Below are positions 48,123-56,925 of a stretch of 64,000 nucleotides of DNA, piece by piece. Within the stretch, counting starts at the first letter, position 1. Each line of letters opens with the position of its first letter. Under the pieces are notes generated by a model. It searched no databases and was not told the origin of the DNA. It was given only the letters and a program-made list of their open reading frames with translations. The DNA comes from DASUPK01 sp963815045 (GTDB taxonomy: Bacteria > Actinomycetota > Thermoleophilia > Solirubrobacterales > 70-9): positions 46,256 through 110,255 of the forward strand of contig CAWFET010000005.1 in the NCBI GenBank assembly GCA_963815045.1. Direction: 5' to 3'. The translations under genes were made by a program, and so were the position numbers.

Positions 48123-50321
48123 CTACCCGCTGACGGCTGCGGCCGCCGCTGCGGCGCGATGCGTGTGCCGCTCGATCAGCTCGGACTGCAGGCTGCGCGG
48201 TGGATCGCCGTTCGTCGACCGGCGCGACCAGACGCCGTCGCTGTCGAGCTCCCAGGCGTGAGTGTTGTCGGCGAAGGCACGGTCGAGGGCGTCCGTGAGC
48301 TGGTCGCGGTTCACCGGATCCTCTACGGGGGTGACGAGTTCCACCCGGTTGTAGAGATTCCGCGGCATCAGATCGGCGGAGCCGATCAGGATCTGGGTCT
48401 CGTCCGGCCGCTCGAACGAGTAGATCCTGGAGTGCTCGAGGAACCTGCCGACGACCGACGTGACCCGGATGTTCTCGGAGACCCCCTGAACCCCGGGGCG
48501 GAGCGCGCAGATGCCCCGGATGTTCAGATCGACCTCAACTCCCGCCTGCGAGGCACGGTAGAGCGCCCTGATGCAGGGTGGGTCGAGCAGCGAGTTCATC
48601 TTCATCCTGATCCGGGCCGGGTTCTCAGGCGAGTGCGCCTCGATCGTGCGCTCGATCTGGCCCACGATCCCGTCCTTCAGGTTGAACGGCGCGACCAGCA
48701 CCTTCCGGTAGCCGCTAGGGCGCGCATACCCCGTCAGGTAGTTGAACATCTCGGCGATGTCATCGCCGATCTCCTGATTCACGGTGAAGAGCCCGAAATC
48801 GGTGTAGATCCGCGCGGTCTTCGGGTTGTAGTTGCCGGTCCCGATGTGCACGTAGTTCCGGACGCCGTCACCCTCGCGGCGGGCCACCAGGACGCACTTG
48901 ACGTGGGTCTTGAGGCCGGGAATCCCGTAGACCACGTGGACGCCCGCCTCCTCCAACGCCCTCGCCCACCCGATGTTGGCGCTCTCGTCGAAGCGCGCCT
49001 TGAGCTCCACCAGGCAGACCGCCTGCTTGCCGCGCTCCGACGCCTCGATCAGCCCCGGTACCAGGGGCGAGTCCGCGCTGGTCCGGTAGACCGTCTGCTT
49101 GATCGCGAGGACGTTCGGGTCCTCAACGGCCTGGCGGACGAAGCGCTCGACCGACCCCGAGAAGGAGTCGTAGGGATGGTGGACGAGGATGTCGCCCTGG
49201 CGCATGGCGCCGAAGACGTCGACCTCGCGCTGCGTGCGGCTGCCCTGCTGCAGCTGCGCGGGCGTGACGCCCTGCCACGCCGGGTAGCGAAGCTCGCGGA
49301 ATCCCTGGACGCCGTAGATGTCGACCAGGTCGTCGATTCCGAGCAGTCCCGGCGGCTCGTAGACCTGGTGGTCCTCGATGTCCATCGCCTCGACCAGCTG
49401 GTCGCGCAGGCGCGGCTCCATGTCGGGAGAGACCTCGAGCCTCACCACCTCGCCGAAACGCCGGCGGCGCACCTCCTCCTCCACCGCGAGCAGAATGTCG
49501 TCGGCCTCGTCGGAGACGTCGTAGTCGGTGTCCCGGGTGACCCGGAAGAGCGAGTGGTGAACGATCTCCATGCCCGGGAAGAGGTCGTCGAGGTTGGCGG
49601 CGATCACCTCCTCCAGCGGGACGAAGGTGAGGCCGTTCTCCCCGACGGACAAAAACCGGCGCAGCAGCTCCTTCGGCACCTTGACCCTGGCGGCCACCTC
49701 CTCGTCCTTCTCCGGGTTGCGCAGCAGGACCCCGATGCTCAAGGAGAGGTTGGAGATGTAGGGGAAGGGCCGGCCGCGGCCGATCACCAGCGGCGTCAGA
49801 GCCGGGAAGACCTGGCTCTGGAAGAGGTGCTCGACCTCCTCGCGCTCGCGCTCGTTGGCGGCGCTCATCTCGATCAGCCGGATGCCGTGCTCGGCGAGCG
49901 CGGGCTGAATCTCATCCTCGAAGCAGCGGGTGAGGCGCAGGCGCAGGTCGATCGCCCGCTGGCGGATCAGCGCGATCACGTCCGACGCGGCCATCCCGTC
50001 GGCGCCGCGCTTGTCGATCTTCCCCTCGACCTGATCGTGCAATCCGGCGACCCGCACCATGAAGAACTCGTCCAGGTTGTCCTGGTAGATCGACGCGAAG
50101 TTGACGCGCTCGAGGAGGGGGATCTGCGGATCCTCGGCGAGCTGCAGAACCCGGTCGTTGAAGTCGAGCCACGAGAGCTCGCGGTTGAAGTAGAGGGCCG
50201 GGTCGGTGAGGTCGGGATCGGATGCCGTCGTCTGCACGGCCGCCGGCACGATCGTCGCCCCGCCGCCCGCGGCCGCCGGGCCGGTCGACTCGGCGCTGGG
50301 CTGGGCGAGCTCGTCGGTCAC
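48123..50321 (-). CDS. ppk1: Polyphosphate kinase 1
   Basis: A 732-residue PPK1. YFNRELSWLDFNDRVLQLAE is the N-terminal domain start; VHHPYDSFSGSVERFVRQAV and IKQTVYRTSADSPLVPGLIE mark the middle; NYVHIGTGNYNPKTARIYTD holds the phospho-acceptor His, and MNSLLDPPCIRALYRASQAG with ENIRVTSVVGRFLEHSRIYS form the second PLD-like half. It makes polyphosphate from ATP. GTG 50321 has TAACTT 6 nt upstream, so the two residues before it are probably not translated. It is the first gene of the stretch of polyphosphate genes. Confidence 0.95.
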   Translation of the reverse strand: MTDELAQPSAESTGPAAAGGGATIVPAAVQTTASDPDLTDPALYFNRELSWLDFNDRVLQLAEDPQIPLLERVNFASIYQDNLDEFFMVRVAGLHDQVEGKIDKRGADGMAASDVIALIRQRAIDLRLRLTRCFEDEIQPALAEHGIRLIEMSAANEREREEVEHLFQSQVFPALTPLVIGRGRPFPYISNLSLSIGVLLRNPEKDEEVAARVKVPKELLRRFLSVGENGLTFVPLEEVIAANLDDLFPGMEIVHHSLFRVTRDTDYDVSDEADDILLAVEEEVRRRRFGEVVRLEVSPDMEPRLRDQLVEAMDIEDHQVYEPPGLLGIDDLVDIYGVQGFRELRYPAWQGVTPAQLQQGSRTQREVDVFGAMRQGDILVHHPYDSFSGSVERFVRQAVEDPNVLAIKQTVYRTSADSPLVPGLIEASERGKQAVCLVELKARFDESANIGWARALEEAGVHVVYGIPGLKTHVKCVLVARREGDGVRNYVHIGTGNYNPKTARIYTDFGLFTVNQEIGDDIAEMFNYLTGYARPSGYRKVLVAPFNLKDGIVGQIERTIEAHSPENPARIRMKMNSLLDPPCIRALYRASQAGVEVDLNIRGICALRPGVQGVSENIRVTSVVGRFLEHSRIYSFERPDETQILIGSADLMPRNLYNRVELVTPVEDPVNRDQLTDALDRAFADNTHAWELDSDGVWSRRSTNGDPPRSLQSELIERHTHRAAAAAAAVSG

Positions 50322-50342
50322 ACCCACAAGTTAGAGGGTCTT

Positions 50343-52652
50343 CTACGCCGCCCTGACGAGAGAGATGCGTGGCTGATCGGCGGGCTCGGTGACCCGGTCG
50401 TACCCGTCTGCGAGCTGGTTCATCGCCGCCTCCCAGGTCCGCGCCCGGGCCGCCTCCATCGCCTGGCGGCCGAGCTTCCCCCTCCAGGCGGGCGCGTCGG
50501 CGAGCTGCAGGATCGCCGCGGCGATCATGCCCGGATCGGCGTCGCAGAGCCGCCCCGTCTCGCCGTCGATGACGATCGAGGATGGCCCGCCCTCGTTCAC
50601 GGCCACCGACGGAAGGCCGCTCGCCCCCGCCTCGACCAGGACCTGGCCGAAGGTGTCGGTCCGGCTGCAGAAGAGGAAGAGATCCGCGCTCGCGTAGGCG
50701 CGCGGCAGTTCGTCGCCGCCGAGCCAGCCGAGGAACGTCGCGCGTTCGCCGAGGCGCTCGCGGAGCATCTCCTCCTCGGGGCCGCCGCCGGCGAGCAGCA
50801 GGTGGAGCCTCGGATCGGCATCGTGGGCCCGGATGAAGGAGTCGGCCAGCAACTCGACGCCCTTCTCCTTGGTGAGCCTCCCTACATATAGGGCCCTGAT
50901 CTTGCCCGGGTAGGAGTCCGCATCGCGCAGGGCCGGGTCGAAGCGCGAGGTATCGACGCCGCGGCCCCAGCGCCCGATCGCATGGGGCTCGATGCCGAGG
51001 CGGGCGAGCGACGCGTCGCTGGCGGGGCTCGGCGAGAGCACTCGCCCACACTGGCGATAGAAGAGCGACAGGGCCATGTCGGCCCCCTTCTCGAGCTCGG
51101 CGGAGGCCGAACGCAGCCCGGCGTAGGCGCCGAGCTCGGTGTGCCAGCTCCCCAGCACCGGCAGCTCCATGATTCGGGCGATCAGCGCCGCGATCACTCC
51201 CGCGGGCCCCGGCGCCGTCACATGAACGGCGTCGAAGTGGCCCTCAGCCAGGGCCTCGACCATCGCGGGCAGGCTCGGCATCCCGATCTCCAGCCCCGCG
51301 TAGAACGGGATCTCGACCTCGGCCACGGCGGTGAGCCGGCGGTCGACGTTGCGATCGGTACCGATCACCTCGACGTCGTAGCCGGGGACGCCCAGCTCGC
51401 GGATCCGCTCGATCGTGTGGGTCACTCCGTGGACGCCGCCGATCGCATCTGCGACCAGGGCCACCCGCTTGGGGCCCTCCGAGGGATGGAGCTTCGCCTT
51501 CTCCTTGCCGAGGAAGGCCGCGGCCGGCGCATACGGGATGGCCGGAATCGCAGCGCGGAAGAGGCTCCGGCCGGCGTTGATCGCCGTGCCGGCGAGGTCA
51601 TCGGCTCCGCCGTTGCCCACGCTCTCGACCGTCGACTCGACGACCTCGCGCAGCCGCCGCTCGTGGACGCGGCGCGCCCTGCGCTCGAGCTCGGCATGGC
51701 TGAAGCGGTCGCCCTGCATGTGGTCGATCAGCGCCCTGCCGGGCTCGAGGCCGACGGCGTCGGTGAACGCACGTAGCAGCGCCCGCGCTTCCTCAGGCCC
51801 GATCTCGCCACCCTCCTCGCCGCGCCGAACGTCGCCCTCGCTCATCACCCGTTCGGCGATCTCGAGGATGGCGTCGGGGCTGGGCTCGCGCATAGCGCCG
51901 TTGCCGTTTGCCTGTGCGTCCTTGATCAGCAGCGCGCGGGTCGCCAGGCCCATCGCCGCGTGCGCCCACTTGGCCGCGCTGCCCTGCTCCCCGCGCGCGT
52001 CGGCGCGGCCCTCCCGGATGTGGCGCAGAAACTCTTCCGGCGTGGCCGCGGGGGGCGTCTCGGTGAACGTCCGCCCGATGTCCACGCCGGCGTGATCATC
52101 CGAGCCGCCGGTGCCGGTACCACCGTGCGTCTCGATGTAGATCGCGGCGGGCATGTTGAGCTCGCGCGCGCGGGAGCCGTTGCGGGTCTCCCAGACCGGG
52201 AACAGCTGCGCGAGCTTGCGCCTGTGCGCCGGAGAGAGGGGCGCCGCAACCGCGTAGAAGGGGTGTGCCAGTGAGCAGGCGATCTCGTTCGAGTGCAGGT
52301 ATTCCGCGCAGGCCTCGACGTCGTTGTTGTGCTCCTGCAGCCAGGCGTGATCGTCAGGGGTCATCCCGAGGCAGAGCAGGTGGACGGCCTGAGGCTCGCC
52401 CCGGAACCAGACGGTGAGCTCCTCGGAGATGAAGACGTCGTCGCGGTCGGAGATCTCGAGACAGCCGTCGATGGTGTCGTGATCGGTGATCGTCACGAAG
52501 TCCATCCCCCGCCGCTTGGCGAGCTCGTAGACCTCCTCAGGCGGGGTGGCGCACTCCGGGAGGCCGAGGCTTCTCTGGATCCCGAGCTTCGAGATCTCGG
52601 AGGCGGTGGAGTGGCAGTGCAGGTCGACCCTCGTGGTCGAAATCGGGTTCAT
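50343..52652 (-). CDS. PHP phosphoesterase–GT4 glycosyltransferase fusion
   Basis: A 769-residue fusion. Residues 1–~240 are a PHP metallophosphoesterase: VDLHCHSTASE (HxH), VTITDHDTIDG (TDHDT), SEELTVWF, CSLAHPFYAV and GGSDDHAGVD give the metal cluster. A ~130-residue helical linker leads to a GT4 glycosyltransferase at about 390–750: RVALVADAIGGVHGVTHTIE, GSWHTELGAYAGL, ALYVGRLTKEKGVELLADSF and DTFGQVLVEAGASGLPSVAV (donor-site E-x7-E region). It may make and process a glycolipid or phosphoglycan in one polypeptide. AAAGG before ATG 52652 supports the start. Confidence 0.9.
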   Translation of the reverse strand: MNPISTTRVDLHCHSTASEISKLGIQRSLGLPECATPPEEVYELAKRRGMDFVTITDHDTIDGCLEISDRDDVFISEELTVWFRGEPQAVHLLCLGMTPDDHAWLQEHNNDVEACAEYLHSNEIACSLAHPFYAVAAPLSPAHRRKLAQLFPVWETRNGSRARELNMPAAIYIETHGGTGTGGSDDHAGVDIGRTFTETPPAATPEEFLRHIREGRADARGEQGSAAKWAHAAMGLATRALLIKDAQANGNGAMREPSPDAILEIAERVMSEGDVRRGEEGGEIGPEEARALLRAFTDAVGLEPGRALIDHMQGDRFSHAELERRARRVHERRLREVVESTVESVGNGGADDLAGTAINAGRSLFRAAIPAIPYAPAAAFLGKEKAKLHPSEGPKRVALVADAIGGVHGVTHTIERIRELGVPGYDVEVIGTDRNVDRRLTAVAEVEIPFYAGLEIGMPSLPAMVEALAEGHFDAVHVTAPGPAGVIAALIARIMELPVLGSWHTELGAYAGLRSASAELEKGADMALSLFYRQCGRVLSPSPASDASLARLGIEPHAIGRWGRGVDTSRFDPALRDADSYPGKIRALYVGRLTKEKGVELLADSFIRAHDADPRLHLLLAGGGPEEEMLRERLGERATFLGWLGGDELPRAYASADLFLFCSRTDTFGQVLVEAGASGLPSVAVNEGGPSSIVIDGETGRLCDADPGMIAAAILQLADAPAWRGKLGRQAMEAARARTWEAAMNQLADGYDRVTEPADQPRISLVRAA

Positions 52653-52778
52653 CGATGACCCTTTCTCTTCGCTTTCTTGTCAACCGGAGAGTGCCTGCAT
52701 GCAGGGAAAATCCCGTTACGAGCTCGTGTCCCCCACGTAAAGAGGTCGTGAACGGCCCCATTGCCACACTTGGCGGAA

Positions 52779-54923
52779 ATGGGCGTCGCATCGGAGAGGG
52801 AAGCGCCTGGATTGGCGCTGTCGAGCGGGGACGAGGTGGCGGCGAGGATCCTCGCCGGCCTGCGCGCGTGGGCCTGTCACGGAATCGCTCGCGACCAGCT
52901 GATCACCCTGACCGAGGGCGTCCTGGTCCACGAGGAGCGCGAGGACCCGGTGACCCTCCCGGAGGGCGAGTTCGAGGTCTCCACCCCGGCCCCCGACCGC
53001 CTGCTGATCGCTCTGGACCCGTCCGAGGTCGACTGGCTCCGGCTCGGCGTGAGCTGGCCGCTGCTGGACGGGGAACGCATCACCGGAATGGGAGCCCGGC
53101 ACGGCCTGGCGTTCGACCAGCGCGGCCGCCTGATCCAGCTCGGAGCCGATCGCCGCTACACGGGACCAGACTGCCCGCCCGAATTCCTGGAGCACGGAGG
53201 AATCCCCCAGGGCGACTACGCCCCGGTTCCGTGGCTCCTGTCCTCGGCGGGCTGGGCGGCCTGGATCGAGACCTCGGGGCCCGGCGTCGAGATCGACCTG
53301 ACCGGCGAGGAGCTCTCGCTTTCGGTGCGCTCGGCAACCGGCCCCCTGCGGGTCCACGTCTTCACCGGTCCCACCCCTGCGGCCAGGCTCCGGGCCTTCC
53401 TGCGGGAGACCGGGATGCCCGCGCTGATGCCGGAGTGGGCCTATGGCCACTGGAAGAGCCGCGACGTCTACGAGCACCAGCGGGACGTCGAGGACGACTG
53501 GCGCGGCTACCGGGAGAACGACCTGCCGCTGGACGCGATCGTGATCGACTCGCCCTGGGAGACGCAGTACAACACCTGGCGCTTCAACCCCCACCAGTTC
53601 CCGGACGCGGCCGGCTTGGTCAAGGGGATGCGCGAGGACGGCGTGCGGACCGTCGTCTGGGTGACGCCGTGGGTCAACCTCGAATCGATCGACGGCCAGC
53701 GCCCGCCGGACGCCGAATCCGAGCGGCTACACGCCGAGCCCGCCTCCAACTACGCCGAGGGCGCCGAGGCGGGGCACTACGTCCGGGCGGGGAACGGCGA
53801 CCCGTACGTGGGGCGCTGGTGGATGGGAACCGGATCGATCGTCGACTTCACCTCCCCGTCCGCCTGCGACTGGTGGCGCGAGCTCTCCCGCAACGTCTTC
53901 GAGCTCGGCGTCGAGGGCGTCAAGGCGGACGACGGCGAGGGCTACTACTTCCCTCCGGATGCCGAGCTTGCGGACGGCCGCCTCGGCGTCCAGGCAGCCT
54001 GGGAGTACGGCCGGCTCTACCGCGAGACGACCCAGCGGGCGCTCGACGACGTGCACGGCGAGGGCCGGGGAGTCGTGTTCGGCCGCTCGGGCTGGACCGG
54101 CCAGCAGGCGACCGGGATGCTCTGGGGAGGCGATCAGGCCTCCGACTTCTGGTCCCTGCGCGCCCTGCTCACCTCGCTGCTCACCTGCGCGGCCACCGGC
54201 TTCTCGAACCTCTCCCACGACGTCGGCGGCTACCTGGGCCGCCGGCTCGCCGAGCGCTGTGAGCCCGAGCTGCTCGTGCGCTGGGCGCAGCTCGGCGCGC
54301 TCACCCCGTTGATGCAGGCCCACGGCCGCTTCCAGCAGGAGGCCTGGACGTATGACGCCGGGGTGCTCGACGACTATCGCGAGGCGGTGCTGCTGCACGA
54401 GCGCCTGGCCCCGTACATCCGCGCCGCCGCAGGGACCGCCGCGCGCAGCGGCCTGCCGGTCATGCGACCGCTCTGCCTGGTCGACCCCGAGGACCCGGAG
54501 GGCTGGGCGATCCCCGACGCCTACATGTTCGGCCCCTCCCTCTGGGTGGCGCCCATCCTCGAGGAGGGAGCGACCGAGCGCCGCACGTATCTGCCGCGCG
54601 GGGAGTGGCTCGACTGGTGGACCGGGGAGCGACTGCAGGGCGGCCGCTGGATCGATGCGAACGCGCCCCTCGACCGCATCCCGCTCTGGGTCCGCGAGGG
54701 CTCGCTGGTCGTGACCTATCCCGAACGGGAGGTCCTCCAGGGCCTCGGCGAGGAGGACTCCTCTCGTCGGCTGGAGGCGACCCTCTGGGGTGCCCCGCCC
54801 CTGGGCCACGTCGCGGCCCGGCTCGCGGACGGCACCCGCATCGCCTGGCGGCGAGGCGAGTGGTCGGTCTCACCGGATCGCCAGGTGAGCTTCCTCGACC
54901 CCCAGGAGGGTCAGACCCCTTAA
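52779..54923 (+). CDS. GH31 alpha-glucosidase-family hydrolase
   Basis: A 714-residue GH31 enzyme: an N-terminal β-sandwich, then the catalytic barrel with DAIVIDSPWETQYNTWRFNP, VVWVTPWVNLES, GVKADDGEGYYF carrying the nucleophile Asp384, and TGMLWGGDQASDF with the acid/base Asp, followed by C-terminal β-domains. It has no signal peptide and probably acts on cytoplasmic α-glucosides or α-xylosides. ATG 52779 follows CACACT by 8 nt; a TTG at 52761 is less likely. The stop codon lies inside the first REP-like repeat, whose sequence encodes the last residues (GQTP). Confidence 0.93.
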   Translation: MGVASEREAPGLALSSGDEVAARILAGLRAWACHGIARDQLITLTEGVLVHEEREDPVTLPEGEFEVSTPAPDRLLIALDPSEVDWLRLGVSWPLLDGERITGMGARHGLAFDQRGRLIQLGADRRYTGPDCPPEFLEHGGIPQGDYAPVPWLLSSAGWAAWIETSGPGVEIDLTGEELSLSVRSATGPLRVHVFTGPTPAARLRAFLRETGMPALMPEWAYGHWKSRDVYEHQRDVEDDWRGYRENDLPLDAIVIDSPWETQYNTWRFNPHQFPDAAGLVKGMREDGVRTVVWVTPWVNLESIDGQRPPDAESERLHAEPASNYAEGAEAGHYVRAGNGDPYVGRWWMGTGSIVDFTSPSACDWWRELSRNVFELGVEGVKADDGEGYYFPPDAELADGRLGVQAAWEYGRLYRETTQRALDDVHGEGRGVVFGRSGWTGQQATGMLWGGDQASDFWSLRALLTSLLTCAATGFSNLSHDVGGYLGRRLAERCEPELLVRWAQLGALTPLMQAHGRFQQEAWTYDAGVLDDYREAVLLHERLAPYIRAAAGTAARSGLPVMRPLCLVDPEDPEGWAIPDAYMFGPSLWVAPILEEGATERRTYLPRGEWLDWWTGERLQGGRWIDANAPLDRIPLWVREGSLVVTYPEREVLQGLGEEDSSRRLEATLWGAPPLGHVAARLADGTRIAWRRGEWSVSPDRQVSFLDPQEGQTP
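54908..54923 (+). repeat. REP-like repeat copy 1 (in the 3′ end of the GH31 gene)
   Basis: GGGTCAGACCCCTTAA matches copy 2 at 16 of 17 positions and supplies the GH31 stop codon TAA. Its core is the palindrome GGGGTCAGACCCC minus the first base. Confidence 0.8.
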
Positions 54924-54954
54924 CAGACTGACTCCCCTGGAGGTCCCCCCCAAG

Positions 54955-54971
54955 GGGGTCAGACCCCTTAA
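54955..54971 (+). repeat. REP-like repeat copy 2 (left end of the RAYT unit)
   Basis: GGGGTCAGACCCCTTAA; the first 13 bases are palindromic and could fold into a 6-bp stem. It is in direct orientation relative to copy 1 and inverted relative to copy 3. Confidence 0.85.
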
Positions 54972-55014
54972 AGAGACACTCGACATTTCGACCGGCTGCG
55001 AAAACGGGGGCGAA

Positions 55015-55629
55015 ATGCCTTCGTCCAGTTCTCGACCCGGAGTGAGTCGACCTCCCCGGGTTCAGATCGCTGACGGCAATTACCACGTCGTATCGCGAGG
55101 AAACAACAAACAGAAAGTGTTCCTGGACGACCGGGACCACCACATCTTCCTTGATCTAGTCGCCCAAACGCTGTCGCATTTTCAATGGCGATGCCTGACC
55201 TATTGCCTGATGCCGAACCACTACCACTTAGTCGTTCGGACTCCAAACGCCGACCTGTCCGGCGGCATGCGTCAGATCAACAGTCTCTACGCCCAAACCT
55301 TTAACCGCCGACACGATCGATGCGGGCATCTGTTCCAGGGTCGATTCGGCGGACGCCTGATCCAGTCTCAGCAGCACCTACTTGAGTCCATCCGGTACGT
55401 GGCTCTGAACCCGGTCCGTGCCGGCCTTGTCCGGCGTCCCGAAGAGTGGCCTTGGAGCGCACACGCGGAGCTGTGCGGCAGGAGCCGTAAGCGGCTCGTC
55501 TCTGCGGATGATCTGCTCGCCAACTTCTCGTCCGCTCGCGACTCGGCACTCCTCAGATATCGCGAATTCGTCGACTCCGGCGAGAGAGGACCAGGGGCGC
55601 CCGACTTTGTTAAGGGGTCTGACCCCTAG
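55015..55629 (+). CDS. REP-associated tyrosine transposase (RAYT, Y1/HUH family)
   Basis: A 204-residue Y1 transposase. YHVVSRGNNKQKVFLDDRDH starts the fold, MPNHYHLVVRTPN holds the HUH metal motif (HYH, 69–71), and SIRYVALNPVRAGLVRRPEE carries the catalytic Tyr128 with the LNPVRAGL block typical of RAYTs. These enzymes nick single-stranded palindromic REP sequences and mobilise or maintain them; the matching repeats are present at both ends. Codon use is less GC-biased than in the neighbours, suggesting recent horizontal arrival. Confidence 0.93.
   Translation: MPSSSSRPGVSRPPRVQIADGNYHVVSRGNNKQKVFLDDRDHHIFLDLVAQTLSHFQWRCLTYCLMPNHYHLVVRTPNADLSGGMRQINSLYAQTFNRRHDRCGHLFQGRFGGRLIQSQQHLLESIRYVALNPVRAGLVRRPEEWPWSAHAELCGRSRKRLVSADDLLANFSSARDSALLRYREFVDSGERGPGAPDFVKGSDP
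55610..55626 (-). repeat. REP-like repeat copy 3 (right end of the RAYT unit, inverted)
   Basis: TTAAGGGGTCTGACCCC, the exact reverse complement of copy 2. It encodes the last transposase residues (VKGSDP) and is followed by CTAG, which gives stop codons on both strands. Confidence 0.85.
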
Positions 55630-56075
55630 GTGGGGCGACGGCGCGGCGGCGGGGCACTCGTCCGCCGCCGGATCTGCTCGTGGCGCTCCGCCTGCTCCTC
55701 GGCCTCGCGGCTGGTCCGCTCGCGATCGAGGCGCGCCTGCTCGACCTGAGCCTCCGCCTGAGCTGCCGCGCGGGCGGCCGCCTCGGCCTCCTGACGAGCG
55801 CGCTCGGCGGCCTTTGCGACGCGGCGCGCCTCGCGGGCACGGAGGAGGTAGCCATCGACCGCGCGCTCGAGCCGCTTCCACGTTCCGGTCTCCTCCTGCC
55901 GCCTCCAAAAGGCGGCGAATCGGTCGGTGAGCAGCTCGCGCCGAGCCTCCAGGTAAACGGCGAGGACGTCGAGGCCCCGGTAGGCGGTCCGGTGAGGGGC
56001 CTGCGCGGCGATCTTGGGATCGAGGTCCGGCGCCATCCCGGCCCTCTCCCGCACTGACCTCGCGTCGTCTTTGCT
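55626..56075 (-). CDS. CHAD-domain protein 2, C-terminal part (after frame change)
   Basis: This part continues the CHAD domain after a frame change near 56075–56090: SKDDARSVRERAGMAPDLDP, then PHRTAYRGLDVLAVYLEARR and ELLTDRFAAFWRRQEETGTW, the conserved YRGL…L…RR…W region of the domain's second half. A ~55-residue charged Ala/Glu/Arg-rich coiled tail (AAERARQEAEAAARAAAQAE) follows. The stop codon shares CTAG with the transposase stop, so the element's insertion probably defines this C-terminus. CHAD domains bind polyphosphate. Confidence 0.68.
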   Translation of the reverse strand, partial: SKDDARSVRERAGMAPDLDPKIAAQAPHRTAYRGLDVLAVYLEARRELLTDRFAAFWRRQEETGTWKRLERAVDGYLLRAREARRVAKAAERARQEAEAAARAAAQAEAQVEQARLDRERTSREAEEQAERHEQIRRRTSAPPPRRRPT

Positions 56076-56389
56076 GCAGCTCCTTCGAGGTGCCCGCGGA
56101 CACGGGGCAGCATCACGTCGCAGTCGTGGATCTCGCCCAGGATGTCCTGCAGGTCCCGGGCGCGCCGCCGAGCGGTGTCGGCGGGCCGCCCGAAGCAGAA
56201 GCCGGTCACCTCGAGCACGTAGCGCAACCGCTTGGCGGCGATGCGCATGTCGTGCTGGGCCTTCTTCTTGCCGTCGAGGGCGCGCGGAGCGAGGTCCATC
56301 ATCTCCTCAAGCCTCACCGTGACGATCCGCGCCGCGTTCTCCCCAAGGCTGCGCGACGGATCGAGCTTCTTGACGGGGCGGGCCTTCAT
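56076..56389 (-). CDS. CHAD-domain protein 2, N-terminal part (before frame change)
   Basis: The N-terminal half of a CHAD (conserved histidine α-helical domain) protein: KAQHDMRIAAKRLRYVLEVT is the diagnostic H-D-M-R-(I/V)-x-x-(R/K)-R-L-R helix and ARDLQDILGEIHDCDVMLPR the next block. CHAD proteins bind polyphosphate through the basic helical pore. The ATG lies in the stop of CHAD1 (ATGA overlap). After HLEGAA the frame becomes Gly/Arg-rich shadow and the true sequence resumes in the frame of 55626–56075. Confidence 0.75.
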
Positions 56390-56871
56390 GCCGGCACTTC
56401 CCGGGCGGCTTCGACCAGGTCCTCCATGTTCTCGCGCAGAGCCCTGATGCTCTCGTCGGAAACCAGCGGTGCGAGTCCCTCGTTCGCCTCCTGTTGCTCG
56501 GCGCGGAACTGCTCGATCAGGGTGGCCACGCCGCGACGGTCCGGAGCGGTCATCTGGTCGTTGAAGCCGTGGAGCGCCGCAATCGCGACGTCACGATCGC
56601 GGCGCTCTCCGAGGGCATCCGCGAGTCTTTTGACCTCGGCGAGCGCCCGGCCGTAGAGCTTGGCCGGGAAGCAGGGCTCGAAGATCTCCAGGGCGGCTCG
56701 CAACCGCCGGGTCGCCACCCGCATGTCGTGGACCCGCTCGATGTCGCCCGTGTCCAGAACGCCCTGCGCGTGCTCCGCGAGCTCCACCCCCCGCACGGAC
56801 ACGATCCTCGCCGCCGCCTCGGCGTAGGGAACATCGGCTGTCAGATCCGGGATCGGCTTCGCCTTGGCCAC
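56386..56871 (-). CDS. CHAD-domain protein 1
   Basis: A 161-residue CHAD protein with ERVHDMRVATRRLRAALEIF (His-Asp-Met-Arg helix) and LADALGERRDRDVAIAALHG. It is shorter than a full ~270-residue CHAD domain, covering one helical repeat, so it may act with the adjacent CHAD2 as a split domain. Basic residues line the helices as expected for polyphosphate binding. GTG 56871 has TAAGTT 6 nt upstream, giving a leaderless start. It lies between ppx and CHAD2, and its 3′ end is coupled to CHAD2. Confidence 0.85.
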   Translation of the reverse strand: MAKAKPIPDLTADVPYAEAAARIVSVRGVELAEHAQGVLDTGDIERVHDMRVATRRLRAALEIFEPCFPAKLYGRALAEVKRLADALGERRDRDVAIAALHGFNDQMTAPDRRGVATLIEQFRAEQQEANEGLAPLVSDESIRALRENMEDLVEAAREVPA

Positions 56872-56925
56872 TGCGACAACTTATCGGCGGACGACCCTCG
56901 GATCGAAGTGCCGTTTACACCGTTG

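Larger units (their letters stand above)
54954..55628 (+). mobile_element. RAYT element: REP-associated transposase flanked by inverted REP-like repeats
   Basis: Copy 2 (GGGGTCAGACCCCTTAA, 54955–54971) and its inverted copy 3 (55610–55626) bound a transposase gene. The unit is less GC-rich than its surroundings. Copy 3 encodes the C-terminus and stop of the transposase and, on the other strand, the stop of CHAD2 overlaps its end (CTAG). Insertion next to both the GH31 and CHAD2 ends thus reset stop codons of neighbouring genes. Copy 1 lies 31 bases further left in direct orientation. Confidence 0.82.

Noticed and set aside
48084..50891. A 935-codon open frame opposite ppk1 and the PHP–GT4 gene
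   Set aside because: It mirrors the coding strand's GC-rich codon phase, has repetitive Val/Asp/Arg/His composition, no recognisable domain, and ppk1 on the other strand is certain.
54924..54953. GC-rich spacer between REP copies 1 and 2 considered as a separate repeat copy
   Set aside because: Runs of C and G form only a short weak hairpin and do not match the repeat.
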